A stretch of 37,290 nucleotides of DNA from Faecalibacter macacae (GCF_003687725.1 NZ_RDOJ01000024.1:1-37290), one strand, 5' to 3'. Shown: positions 17,551 to 25,816, counted from the stretch's first letter. The notes: generated by a model not told the origin, from the letters alone. Made by a program: numbers and translations.

Positions 17551-17712
17551 GTAAAAAATAAAATTTACTTAAAATTTCATCAACCTTTTCATTGTGTGTT
17601 TTTTAACCATTAAAAATCAATAAACTTTATAAATAAGTACCAAATAGCAATCAAAAAAATATAATAAATTAATATTTTAGTAGTTTAATACAATAGACAT
17701 AATATCTAATCT

Positions 17713-19083
17713 ATGAATATAAGAACCTTGTTAGTTGGTTTAGGTATTGGCTCTTTAGTCGCTTTCCAATCGTGTAGAGAAGATTTCGATTTCGACCCAA
17801 TCTCTTCTGATTTACGTTTTAACACAGATACTATTTCGGTAGACACGGTTTATAACCACTCAAAATCTGAAACTTACGTTTTAAAAATATACAATCCAGA
17901 TGATAAAGATTTAGTAATTCCACGTATTGCTTTGGCAAAAGGCGAGAATTCTTACTTCAACATCAATGTAGATGGACAGGCTGGTACAACCTTTACTAAT
18001 ATACCAATTCGTAAAAATGATAGTTTATTCGTTTTTGTAGAAATTGAAGCTGATGAAGCTCCTATTAATCCTTTTTATGATGATGAAATTTTGGTTGAAA
18101 CAACACAAAATCAACAACACGTAAAATTAATTTCTTGGATTGAAAAAGCTCAAATTCATACAGCAAATGCAACATTAAGTTCAGCTAACTGGAATTCGAA
18201 CGAAGCACAAGTCATAGAAGGTAATCTTACAATTACTAATAATCTTACGATTGATGCAGGTACTAAAGTTTATTTTAAAAGAGGTGCAAGTTTAATAATT
18301 GATAATAATGCTACTTTAAATGTAAACGGCTCGTTAGGAAACGAAGTTAAATTTAGATCATCTCGTCACGACACAAAATATGATTCGTTACCAAATCAAT
18401 GGAATAAAATTGAGTTAAAACAAAATAGTGTTTCTAACATTAATTACGCAAAAATTATTGGTGCAGATACAGGTTTAAATGTAAATGAAGCGCAATTAAC
18501 TATTAATAATTCCTTTGTTGTAAATAATCAATCGTACGGAATTTTAGCTAATAATGCGAAAATTAACGGTTATAACTTAATCGTAAATAATGCTAATTTA
18601 GCCGCTTTTGCAGTTGAAAATGGTGGAGAATATACCTTCTACCACTCTACTTTTGCTAATTATTTTAATATGATTGGTACAGCTGGACCAGCGTATAGTT
18701 TATATCTAAGTAATTATATCGACCAAACGACTAATGCGTTAACACAAGCAACATTTGCAAATTGTATTTTTTATAACCAAAGAACGCCAAATGCTGTTTT
18801 TTTAGACAAAAAAGACGGCGCAGCTTTTAATTATAATTTTGATACCAATTTATTTAAGAATGTAAATACAGCAGAATTAAATGTCTTAACTGCTGCTGGT
18901 TTTACAAATTCTATCGTTGGAGATCCTTTGTTTGTTGATGGAACATATACATCAAACAAATTAAAAGTTGGTGAAAATTCTCCAGCTTTAAATGCAGGAA
19001 AAGTGAGTATCGCCCAACAATACCCAAAAGATTATTACGGAATTCCAAGAGGAACAAATCCAACACTTGGAGCAATTCAATAA
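17713..19083 (+). CDS. Lipoprotein with right-handed beta-helix
   Basis: A 456-aa surface or periplasmic lipoprotein. The signal MNIRTLLVGLGIGSLVAFQSC ends at Cys21. Residues about 35-140 look like an immunoglobulin-like domain. From about 150 on, Asn-rich short repeats (for example NLTITNNLTIDAGTKVYFKR and later NNSFVVNNQSYGILANNAKI) form a parallel beta-helix as in pectate-lyase-like proteins. The C-terminus NSPALNAGK ... RGTNPTLGAIQ is like the ending of choice-of-anchor Q proteins. No catalytic residues can be assigned, so the role may be adhesion or polysaccharide binding. It is transcribed alone and followed by a terminator. Confidence 0.8.
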   Translation: MNIRTLLVGLGIGSLVAFQSCREDFDFDPISSDLRFNTDTISVDTVYNHSKSETYVLKIYNPDDKDLVIPRIALAKGENSYFNINVDGQAGTTFTNIPIRKNDSLFVFVEIEADEAPINPFYDDEILVETTQNQQHVKLISWIEKAQIHTANATLSSANWNSNEAQVIEGNLTITNNLTIDAGTKVYFKRGASLIIDNNATLNVNGSLGNEVKFRSSRHDTKYDSLPNQWNKIELKQNSVSNINYAKIIGADTGLNVNEAQLTINNSFVVNNQSYGILANNAKINGYNLIVNNANLAAFAVENGGEYTFYHSTFANYFNMIGTAGPAYSLYLSNYIDQTTNALTQATFANCIFYNQRTPNAVFLDKKDGAAFNYNFDTNLFKNVNTAELNVLTAAGFTNSIVGDPLFVDGTYTSNKLKVGENSPALNAGKVSIAQQYPKDYYGIPRGTNPTLGAIQ

Positions 19084-19090
19084 AAACAAA

Positions 19091-19124
19091 AAATCCTGTT
19101 AGAATTTCTAACAGGATTTTTTTT
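19091..19124. terminator. Bidirectional terminator
   Basis: AAATCCTGTTAGA and TCTAACAGGATTT form a 13-bp perfect stem with a 3-nt loop, followed by eight T. It serves the lipoprotein gene and the convergent UPF0173 gene. Confidence 0.9.
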
Positions 19125-19141
19125 ATGTTTTAAACTTTATT

Positions 19142-19822
19142 TTAAACCGTTAAATCTTCTCCGATTTCTAATAAAACTAATTCGATATTCTTATTAAAGA
19201 AAACAGATTTTGCAATTCCTTTATCAATTTTAATTGGAGGAAAAGTATCAAAATGATATCCTAAAACTTTTGTTGCTTGTACAAATTCGGCAGCAATAGA
19301 AGCGTCTTTCGCTCCCATCGTAAAGTTATCTCCAATTGGTAAAACAGCTAAATTAATTTCACCAACCATTTCCGGAATCAACTTCATTTCATAAGTTAAA
19401 GCAGTATCTCCAGCAATGTAAATGCGTTTCCCTTCAGCTTCGATAATATACCCATTAGGATCACCACCGTAAGTTCCGTCAGCAAAAGATGAAGAGTGAA
19501 AAGCAATTGTTGATTTAATTTTACCAAAATCAAATTCATATACTCCACCTGTATTCATACCGTGTGCATTCAAACCTTTTGCTCCATAATAACCAGCAAT
19601 TTCTGCATTAGAAATAATTAAAGCCCCAGTGTTTTTTGCTAATTCTTCCACATCATATACGTGATCTTGATGCGCATGAGTAATAACAATATAATCCGCT
19701 TTTAAATTAGCAAAATCAATATTCTTTGCTAACTCATTTGGTGTAATAAATGGATCAACTACAATAGATTTTCCATTTGCTTCTATCAAAAGGGAAGCAT
19801 GTCCTAAGTATTGTACTTTCAT
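19142..19822 (-). CDS. Metal-dependent hydrolase, UPF0173 (metallo-beta-lactamase fold)
   Basis: A 226-aa member of the YtkL/UPF0173 family. It opens MKVQYLGHASLLIE and carries the metal motif HAHQDH (His49, His51, Asp53, His54) with later ligands in AFHSSSFADGTYGG and AGDTALTYEM. Length is standard. The substrate of this family is not known. It lies 19 bp downstream of menA on the same strand and is probably co-transcribed, but I see no reason to place it in menaquinone synthesis. Confidence 0.9.
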   Translation of the reverse strand: MKVQYLGHASLLIEANGKSIVVDPFITPNELAKNIDFANLKADYIVITHAHQDHVYDVEELAKNTGALIISNAEIAGYYGAKGLNAHGMNTGGVYEFDFGKIKSTIAFHSSSFADGTYGGDPNGYIIEAEGKRIYIAGDTALTYEMKLIPEMVGEINLAVLPIGDNFTMGAKDASIAAEFVQATKVLGYHFDTFPPIKIDKGIAKSVFFNKNIELVLLEIGEDLTV

Positions 19823-19841
19823 AGTATTTTATGATTTATTT

Positions 19842-20768
19842 TTATTGAACTAATGTATCTATAAAACCAAAACCAACTAATCCGTAACCTAATAAGATTG
19901 CGAAGAATAAGGCCATCATTGAAACTGGTTTTAAGAACTGATCATATTCTTTTGGCTCTTTCACTTTATAGATTTCTCTACGAACTGAATTTGCTAAGAA
20001 AATTAAAATTAAGAAAACTAATACTGATAATTTCCCTTCCTTACCAGGTAAATTAGCCACATAAATCGTAGATAATATAAAAGGGAAAGTCATTAAAGCT
20101 AATTGATAATATTTACTTTTTTCGAATCCTAATTTAGAAGCTACTGTAATTTTATTATTCTTCACATCATTTTCTACATCGCGCATATTGTTCAAATTCA
20201 GAACCGCCATACTCCAAAATCCCATAGAAGCAGCAGGTAAAACATTCCACCAATTAAACGATTTTGAATATAAAAATTCTCCTCCTAAAACTGCCACTAA
20301 TCCAAAGAAAATAAATACAAATACATCTCCTAGACCTATGTATCCATAGGGTTTTTTACCCATTGTATAAAACATTGCAGCTAAAATTGACGCAACACCC
20401 AAACCAACAAAAATCACCAAATAGTCAATATGATTAGGAATAAATGAAACGTATAACAAAGCAGCTATACAGACCAACGAAAATACAACCATAATACCTA
20501 TTGCTGTTTTCATTTCTTTCTGAGAAATTAAACCTGAAGCTACTGCTCTTTGCTCTCCTTCTCTATTATCATCTGTTCCTTTTACTCCATCTCCATAATC
20601 ATTTGCAAAGTTTGATAAAACCTGAAAAGCTAACGTAGTTAAAAGCGATAAAAAGAATATATCGTGTTGGTAATAACCTTCGAATTTCGCAATAAAACCT
20701 GCTAAAATTAAACCACTTAAAGAAAGTGGTAACGTGCGCAAACGCGCGGCAAGAATCCATTTTTTCAT
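19842..20768 (-). CDS. menA: 1,4-dihydroxy-2-naphthoate polyprenyltransferase
   Basis: A 308-aa integral membrane prenyltransferase of the UbiA superfamily that attaches the polyprenyl tail to dihydroxynaphthoate, making demethylmenaquinone. The first Asp-rich motif is NFANDYGDGVKGTDDNREG, the MenA form; the second is NNMRDVENDVKNNK. About eight or nine hydrophobic helices follow. The frame allows a start at 20777 (MFIMKK), but a TATCTTTG promoter box at 20782-20775 overlaps it and would start transcription near the second ATG at 20768, so I prefer MKKWILAARL. menB lies about 4 kb away. Confidence 0.93.
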   Translation of the reverse strand: MKKWILAARLRTLPLSLSGLILAGFIAKFEGYYQHDIFFLSLLTTLAFQVLSNFANDYGDGVKGTDDNREGEQRAVASGLISQKEMKTAIGIMVVFSLVCIAALLYVSFIPNHIDYLVIFVGLGVASILAAMFYTMGKKPYGYIGLGDVFVFIFFGLVAVLGGEFLYSKSFNWWNVLPAASMGFWSMAVLNLNNMRDVENDVKNNKITVASKLGFEKSKYYQLALMTFPFILSTIYVANLPGKEGKLSVLVFLILIFLANSVRREIYKVKEPKEYDQFLKPVSMMALFFAILLGYGLVGFGFIDTLVQ

Positions 20769-20774
20769 AATGAA

Positions 20775-20782
20775 CAAAGATA
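20775..20782 (-). promoter_or_regulatory. Probable -7 box of menA
   Basis: The minus strand reads TATCTTTG, matching TAnnTTTG, only 6 bp upstream of the preferred ATG. The mRNA would be leaderless or nearly so. No clear -33 TTG. Confidence 0.35.
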
Positions 20783-20843
20783 ATTAAGAAATCGTTTTTA
20801 ACGTAAATCTTTTCTTAGTATTATTGTATCTCTAACGAATTAA

Positions 20844-21683
20844 ATGATAATGGCTAAAAAGTCGACAAAGAAAAAACAAGAAAAAAGTATTCCCTATAAA
20901 TTAATAATTTTCGGAATTATAACTATTGTGTTGCTTGCATTTACTTTTCATTATCGACATGGTATTAATTATTGGTGGAAAGTTGCCGAACGTAAACTTA
21001 AAGGAGAAAACGAGGATAATAAAATCAATTTAGTTAAATACGATATTCGAAATATCGAAGTCATGGATCGTTATTATTTAAATACTTTTGGATTGGATGT
21101 TTCTCAATACCAAGGAGAAATCGAATGGTCTGAAATGAAGATGATTTACGACATTTATCCAATTAGTTTTGTGTACATCCGTTCAACAATGGGTGCTATA
21201 AATTCGGATAAACGATTTGATGAAAATTGGGAAGGAGCAAAACAACATGATTTTATACGTGGAGCTTATCACTTTTATCGTCCGGATGAAAATTCGACTG
21301 CGCAAGCTCAAAATTTTATTCAGAATGTAAAATTAGAATCGGGCGACTTACCTCCTGTTTTAGATATTGAAACTATGCCGCGTACACAATCTATGGAACG
21401 TTTGGTAGAAGGTTTAAAAAATTGGTGTACGATAATCGAAGATCATTATGGAATTCAGCCTATCATTTACACTTCAGACAAATATTATGAAGATTTTTTA
21501 CGTGCACATTTTGAAGGTTATACCATTTGGATTGCCAATTATAATTTCTTTGTAGAAGATATGAAACCACATTGGAATTTTTGGCAGTTTACTGAAAAAG
21601 GCCAAATAAAAGGTACAAACGAAAAAGTAGATGTAAACATTTATAATGGAACGGTTGATAGTTTAAAGAATTTGACTTTGTGA
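20844..21683 (+). CDS. Membrane-anchored GH25 lysozyme-type muramidase
   Basis: A 279-aa glycoside hydrolase family 25 protein that would cleave N-acetylmuramyl-beta-1,4-N-acetylglucosamine bonds in peptidoglycan. After a Lys-rich start (MIMAKKSTKKKQEK) comes a transmembrane helix (about 18-36), so the enzyme faces the periplasm. The domain runs from LDVSQYQGEIEW (Asp85) through VYIRSTMG and GAYHFYRP to the catalytic pair in PVLDIETM (Asp174, Glu176) and WQFTEKG. The nearby second in-frame ATG at 20850 could also be the start. It is divergent from menA. It may act in cell wall remodelling; no holin or phage gene is nearby. Confidence 0.9.
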   Translation: MIMAKKSTKKKQEKSIPYKLIIFGIITIVLLAFTFHYRHGINYWWKVAERKLKGENEDNKINLVKYDIRNIEVMDRYYLNTFGLDVSQYQGEIEWSEMKMIYDIYPISFVYIRSTMGAINSDKRFDENWEGAKQHDFIRGAYHFYRPDENSTAQAQNFIQNVKLESGDLPPVLDIETMPRTQSMERLVEGLKNWCTIIEDHYGIQPIIYTSDKYYEDFLRAHFEGYTIWIANYNFFVEDMKPHWNFWQFTEKGQIKGTNEKVDVNIYNGTVDSLKNLTL

Positions 21684-21720
21684 TAATTTTCAAATAAAAA
21701 TTTAAACGACATATAAATTT

Positions 21721-21873
21721 ATGACATTAAGAAGTTAAATCGAACGAAGGATTAAAATGAATTAGCGAGCGAATGCGAGACATTTAATTCATTTCCGAAA
21801 TGAGAATTTAATTTTAGTCAAATAGATTTATAGTCTTGATTTTTTGGATACTTTTTTATCAAGAAAAAAGTAT
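21721..21873 (-). repeat. Dispersed intergenic repeat, copy 3
   Basis: The reverse complement matches 1-125 closely. It is complete at the end missing from copy 1: the hairpin ATACTTTTTT (21848-21857) / AAAAAAGTAT (21864-21873) precedes the body. Internal inverted repeats are TCATTTC/GAAATGA (21789-21795, 21797-21803) and AAATGAATTA/TAATTCATTT (21755-21764, 21785-21794). It lies between the convergent GH25 and lipoprotein genes, so it could also end transcription. Confidence 0.75.
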
Positions 21874-21886
21874 TCATTTGATTCCT

Positions 21887-21900
21887 CGACAAGCTCAGAA
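21887..21900 (+). repeat. Short dispersed repeat CGACAAGCTCAGAA
   Basis: The same 14 bases occur at 24056-24069, and a variant at 160-178. All are intergenic and next to other repeats. Confidence 0.55.
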
Positions 21901-21979
21901 CGAAAAAGTTCTTCATCCTAAATTTATTACTAGATTGCATTATATCATCATAAGATATTGAAATAAGTACAAAAAAATA

Positions 21980-22669
21980 TTATTCTTTTTCCATTAATTC
22001 AGGATGAAAACGATTATAATCTAGTTTATAAATACTATCCCAATTTACCTTAGAAAAATCATCTGAAGTGTCATTGATAAACGCATTTGAAACCAATCGT
22101 TCACGTGTAGAAATTGGTCTGATAATATATTTATACGAATTTTCTAAAAGGAATTTTCTTAGTTTAAGAAATGAAACAGAATTCAATTTTTCTGGTTCTA
22201 TTGCTAAAACTAAACTTGTATAAGAATCACTATTTGAAGTTTTCTTAAAATCGATCTTTTTTATAAAATGAATTAAGGTATCTGAATCAATTTTCTTCAA
22301 ATCTTGTTTCTCAACTTCGTACAATTCAGCAATCATTTTTTTCTTTCTTAATTCAATCGAAGCAGTTCCACACAACCAATAATCTTTATATGGATTTTCA
22401 TAATAAAAAACTTCATCATTCGAATTAAATATAAATGTATAATCATCGAAATCATGAAGAAATGGATCTAATAAATCATTTTCTTTTTCATAAGTATACA
22501 AATCTTTTTGGTATTTTATGATTGAGAAAGTAGAATCCGTATTCATACCCATAGCCAACCAAATTTGATTAATCGAATCTTGAGTAATTTTATCTTTTTC
22601 TTCTTGAGTTAACTCGCGTTGACAAGAAAAAACACTAACAATTATCGTTAGAAAAAGAAAGTATTTCAT
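21980..22669 (-). CDS. Lipoprotein of unknown function
   Basis: A 229-aa protein I cannot place in a family. It opens MKYFLFLTIIVSVFSCQREL, with a lipobox ending at Cys16, so it is a membrane-anchored lipoprotein. The mature part is acidic and rich in Asp, Lys and Tyr, with a block DPFLHDFDDYTFIFNSNDEV and no recognisable catalytic motif. It starts 56 bp after the MFS gene on the same strand and may share its transcript. Confidence 0.7.
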   Translation of the reverse strand: MKYFLFLTIIVSVFSCQRELTQEEKDKITQDSINQIWLAMGMNTDSTFSIIKYQKDLYTYEKENDLLDPFLHDFDDYTFIFNSNDEVFYYENPYKDYWLCGTASIELRKKKMIAELYEVEKQDLKKIDSDTLIHFIKKIDFKKTSNSDSYTSLVLAIEPEKLNSVSFLKLRKFLLENSYKYIIRPISTRERLVSNAFINDTSDDFSKVNWDSIYKLDYNRFHPELMEKE

Positions 22670-22725
22670 TTATATTGAATTTTTTATAAGGTAATAAAAT
22701 GAATCAATTTAGTTTACAATGATTA

Positions 22726-23976
22726 TTAGTTCAATTCTACTTTTCTTATTGGTTTGATTAAAATTGCAATTAAAATCACCGTAATAATCGTCATCGATCC
22801 TCCAAAGATTATAGCCGGAACTAACCCTAGAAACGTAGCAGCAATACCACTTTCCAAAGCACCTAATTCGTTGGATGAACTAACAAAAATCGAATTAACA
22901 GAAGAAACACGCCCTTTTAAATTTTCAGGAGTTTTGATTTGTAAAATACTTTGACGAATCACCATCGAAACGGCATCAAAAGCACCTGCAAATAGTAAAA
23001 TAGCAAAACATATATAGACATTTTTTGTCAATCCAAAACTGATAATACATAAACCAAATAAAGCTACAGCTCCTAATAATTTTGGTCCAACATTTCCTCG
23101 TAATAAAGGTAAAGATGACAAGAAAAACATCATAATTAATGAACCTATTCCGTGTGCAGAACGTAAAAATCCAAAAGTTTCAGGGCCTTGTTTTAATACT
23201 TTTTCTACAAAAGCAGGCAAAAGAGATTCGGCGCCACCAAAGAAAACTGCAAACATATCCAAACTTAATACAGCTAAAATAATTGGAGTTGCCCAAATAA
23301 ATTTCAACCCTTCTTTGATGCGTTGCATGGCTGATTCTGTGGATTCTGCCTCCGATTTATCAGGTGGTTTTGGCGAAATCAATAAAATCATCACCATCGA
23401 AATACACATAATCACAAAAGCAGTAATTAATGCTGCTTCAATACCAAATTGTGCTAAAATTAATCCTCCTGCTAATGGTCCTAATACCGATCCAATCATA
23501 AAAGCAGAAGACGATAATGGAATTGCTTTCGTGTAATTTTCTTTGCGAACAACTAAGGCTAACAATGCGAAAAGCGATGGTCCACTGAAAGCTCGTGTTA
23601 ATCCTAAAATAAAAAAGGCTAAATAACATACACCTAAATACACCGGAATTCCGATTTGACTACGAATGGATTCTAAATTGACAAACATCAACACAAAAGA
23701 GGTGATCATATAACAAGAAATACAAACTAATAAGATTTTTCTTTTGTCTAATTTATCCACCAATTGACCTGCGTAAAATGCAGTCAATAGAATTGGTGCA
23801 AATTCAAATAATCCAATTAATCCTAAATAAATCTCTTTTTGTGTGACTTTGAAAATCTCATAGGCAACCGAAGTACTTTGGATAAACAACGCAAAAATCA
23901 ACGAGAAACGTAAAAAGATAAACGGTATAAATTCTTTGTTCTTCCAAACGGAAGAATCTTTTAGTTCTTGGCTCAT
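22726..23976 (-). CDS. MFS transporter, EntS-like exporter
   Basis: A 416-aa major facilitator superfamily protein with 12 predicted helices. The loop AGQLVDKLDKRKIL after helix 2 is the family's motif A (G-x-x-x-D-x-x-x-R/K-R/K). Overall it suits the MFS_3/EntS group, which includes siderophore and drug exporters. No siderophore genes are near, so the substrate is unknown. The start MSQELKDSS is 30 residues before the first helix and is the first ATG in frame. Confidence 0.88.
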   Translation of the reverse strand: MSQELKDSSVWKNKEFIPFIFLRFSLIFALFIQSTSVAYEIFKVTQKEIYLGLIGLFEFAPILLTAFYAGQLVDKLDKRKILLVCISCYMITSFVLMFVNLESIRSQIGIPVYLGVCYLAFFILGLTRAFSGPSLFALLALVVRKENYTKAIPLSSSAFMIGSVLGPLAGGLILAQFGIEAALITAFVIMCISMVMILLISPKPPDKSEAESTESAMQRIKEGLKFIWATPIILAVLSLDMFAVFFGGAESLLPAFVEKVLKQGPETFGFLRSAHGIGSLIMMFFLSSLPLLRGNVGPKLLGAVALFGLCIISFGLTKNVYICFAILLFAGAFDAVSMVIRQSILQIKTPENLKGRVSSVNSIFVSSSNELGALESGIAATFLGLVPAIIFGGSMTIITVILIAILIKPIRKVELN

Positions 23977-24080
23977 GTTATCAATAAAATCTAAGTAAAT
24001 TTACGTTGTTAAGGTTACTTATTACATAACTAATGGTAATTATTTTTAGATTCTCCGACAAGCTCAGAATTACAAATTAC
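23977..24080. other. Upstream region of the MFS gene with a short repeat
   Basis: An AT-rich stretch that should hold the MFS promoter (minus strand); no TAnnTTTG box is clear. It contains CGACAAGCTCAGAA (24056-24069), the short repeat seen also at 21887-21900, directly before the nested inverted-repeat element. Confidence 0.35.
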
Positions 24081-24190
24081 GTCACTTCGAGTGATTTTCG
24101 TTTCAAAGAATAAGAAAATTGTATCGAGAAGTTAGACGTATTTTGCCTTAGTTCTCGATACAAAAATCAAAGATTTTCACTCGAACAGAC
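24081..24190. repeat. 110-bp nested inverted-repeat element
   Basis: The ends are inverted repeats, GTCACTTCGAGTGA (24081-24094) and TCACTCGAACAGAC (24177-24190), pairing at 12 of 14 positions. Inside lies a perfect 12-bp inverted repeat, TTGTATCGAGAA (24119-24130) and TTCTCGATACAA (24152-24163). The whole can fold into a long hairpin. There is no coding capacity, so it resembles a MITE or a REP-type element moved by proteins encoded elsewhere. I recall similar sequences between flavobacterial genes, but have not searched. Confidence 0.7.
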
Positions 24191-24229
24191 GAAAGGATAT
24201 TTCACTCTACTTGCACAAGTTTTGTCAAG

Positions 24230-24244
24230 CTGAACTCGTTTCAG
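24230..24244 (-). repeat. Inverted copy of the CTGAAACGAGTTCAG motif
   Basis: On the minus strand it reads CTGAAACGAGTTCAG, identical to 238-252 over 15 bases, although the flanking sequences differ. Confidence 0.55.
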
Positions 24245-24294
24245 CTTCTTTTCAAATAATCAAACTAAATGTGATTCTGAAATTATACAAATAA

Positions 24295-24323
24295 AAAAGC
24301 GAAACCTCATCAGTTTCGCTTTT
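24295..24323 (-). terminator. Terminator of the menB transcription unit
   Basis: AAAAGCGAAAC (24295-24305) and GTTTCGCTTTT (24313-24323) form an 11-bp stem with a 7-nt loop; on the minus strand a T run follows. It lies beyond the attC-like hairpin, suggesting it was the original menB terminator before the cassette arrived. Confidence 0.8.
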
Positions 24324-24325
24324 CG

Positions 24326-24398
24326 AGCCGGATATTTGCGAAGAACAGGAAGAAAATGTTTACTTTCAGTCCGTTTTTCGTAAATACTATGTTATATC
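24326..24398 (-). repeat. attC-like bulged hairpin at the 3' end of a gene cassette
   Basis: Outer arms TATTTGCGAA (24333-24342) and TTCGTAAATA (24377-24386) pair at all but one position (G-U). Inside, AAC/GTT (44-46/73-75 in the last two digits), GGA/TCC (48-50/70-72) and GAAA/TTTC (52-55/64-67) continue the stem, with unpaired single bases such as A24347. Next to it ATGTTATAT (24389-24397) is the inverse of ATATAACAT (24906-24914) on the other side of the gene. A long imperfect hairpin with extrahelical bases and GTTAT/ATAAC ends is how integron attC sites are built. It is a similarity of form only. Confidence 0.5.
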
Positions 24399-24886
24399 CC
24401 GTTGATTTTACAACTTCTATCATCTAACATTCCAAAAGCTTTTGGTGATACATTAGAGAAAAAATATATGATTTGACTTAATGCTGGTTCAAAGCCCATT
24501 TCTGTATTTGCAATTGAATTCAAAATATTCTTATAATTTATATCTTTCAACTTTAAGTCTAAGATGTGAATATTGAATTCTTTTTTTTCAATTTTTCGAA
24601 TGTTTGAAAATTCTTTTATTTGAGTATATAAATAACTATTTGAAGCTTGGAATGGATTCGGATCAGGAAATTCGAATATAGCAAGAACAATATTTTCATC
24701 CTTATCTTCAAAAACTTTTTCAAATAATTCTATAGATTGTTTTGTAACAATTTCAATTCTTTTTTCTGTACCATTTTCAGAACTTTCACCAAGTTCATAG
24801 ATTTTATCAAAATGATTATTGATATTTCTAATTAGAATAGAAATGTCTTCTAATTCAAAATAAGGATTAATTTCTTTTATAAGCAT
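24392..24886 (-). CDS. DUF3885-like protein in a putative mobile cassette
   Basis: A 164-aa cytoplasmic protein. The ending FFSNVSPKAFGMLDDRSCKI resembles the C-terminal DDRG motif of DUF3885 proteins; the assignment is from memory and moderate. The function of that family is unknown; such small genes are often found among toxin-immunity-like cassettes. The frame is open to an ATG at 24907, but that ATG lies inside the boundary motif GTTATATGCC. The ATG at 24886, preceded by purine-rich GAAAGAAAACGAA, looks better. The gene begins shortly after menB and ends at an attC-like hairpin. Confidence 0.6.
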   Translation of the reverse strand: MLIKEINPYFELEDISILIRNINNHFDKIYELGESSENGTEKRIEIVTKQSIELFEKVFEDKDENIVLAIFEFPDPNPFQASNSYLYTQIKEFSNIRKIEKKEFNIHILDLKLKDINYKNILNSIANTEMGFEPALSQIIYFFSNVSPKAFGMLDDRSCKINGI

Positions 24887-24929
24887 TTCGTTTTCTTTCA
24901 ATGGCATATAACATTTATATTTTAATCGA

Positions 24930-25763
24930 TTAACGGAATTTAGAAAAGTCTCTAGGACGTTTTTCTAAAAATGCGTTACGACCTTCTACAGCTTCTTCCG
25001 TTCCGTAAGCGAAACGAGTTGTTTCTCCTGCGAAAATTTGTTGACCTACTAAACCATCATCTACTAAGTTGAAAGCATATTTCAACATTTTGATAGCCGT
25101 TGGCGATTTTGTTAAAATTTCTTGCGCCCAATCAAAAGCAACTTGCTCTAACTCGTCGTGAGGAACAACTAAGTTCACCATTCCCATATCGTACGCTTCC
25201 TGTGCCGAATAATTTAATCCTAAGAAGAAAATCTCACGCGCACGTTTCTGACCAACTTGTTTTGCTAAATATGCAGAACCGTAACCACCATCAAAAGAAG
25301 CAACATCAGCATCCGTTTGTTTGAAGATTCCGTGTTCTTTAGAAGCTAACGTCATATCACAGACCACGTGTAAAGAGTGACCTCCACCAACAGCCCAACC
25401 ATTTACAACCGCAACTACAACTTTAGTTGAAAAACGAATTAAACGTTGAACTTCTAATATATTTAAACGACCTACACCGTCTTGTCCTTCGTATCCTTTT
25501 GCACCACGAACGCGTTGATCTCCACCAGAACAGAATGCCCAACCACCGTCTTTTGGTGATGGTCCTTCTCCTGTTAATAAGATAACACCAACTTCGCGAT
25601 CTTCTTCCGCTAATTGGAATGCATCTAATAATTCGAAAACAGTTTTTGGACGGAAAGCATTTCTAACTTCCGGACGGTTGAAAGCAATACGCATTACACC
25701 ATCACATTTCTTAAATGTGATATCTTCGTATTCTTTTACAGTTTGCCAGTTTATTGTAGCCAT
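24930..25763 (-). CDS. menB: 1,4-dihydroxy-2-naphthoyl-CoA synthase
   Basis: A 277-aa crotonase-fold enzyme that closes the ring of o-succinylbenzoyl-CoA in menaquinone synthesis. Typical MenB features: FCSGGDQRVRG, the oxyanion-hole and active-site region VVNGWAVGGGHSLHVVCD, DADVASFDGGYGSAYLA and the C-terminal EKRPRDFSKFR. The frame begins earlier (25784), but a TATTTTTG promoter box at 25789-25782 overlaps that stretch, and MATINWQTVKEYEDI is the usual family start, so I choose 25763. Other men genes except menA are absent from the window. Confidence 0.95.
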   Translation of the reverse strand: MATINWQTVKEYEDITFKKCDGVMRIAFNRPEVRNAFRPKTVFELLDAFQLAEEDREVGVILLTGEGPSPKDGGWAFCSGGDQRVRGAKGYEGQDGVGRLNILEVQRLIRFSTKVVVAVVNGWAVGGGHSLHVVCDMTLASKEHGIFKQTDADVASFDGGYGSAYLAKQVGQKRAREIFFLGLNYSAQEAYDMGMVNLVVPHDELEQVAFDWAQEILTKSPTAIKMLKYAFNLVDDGLVGQQIFAGETTRFAYGTEEAVEGRNAFLEKRPRDFSKFR

Positions 25764-25781
25764 TGTTATTTTAAATTTTCT

Positions 25782-25789
25782 CAAAAATA
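25782..25789 (-). promoter_or_regulatory. Probable -7 box of menB
   Basis: The minus strand reads TATTTTTG, matching TAnnTTTG, 18 bp upstream of the chosen ATG. No clear -33 element. Confidence 0.45.
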
Positions 25790-25816
25790 AGGTTAATTCA
25801 ATTTTAAAAAGAAATT

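Noticed and set aside
20844-21683. Prophage endolysin
   Set aside because: The GH25 protein has its own membrane anchor and there are no holin, structural or integrase genes nearby.
23977-24391. Insertion sequence or transposase remnant
   Set aside because: Inverted repeats are present, but no frame resembles a transposase; non-autonomous elements fit better.
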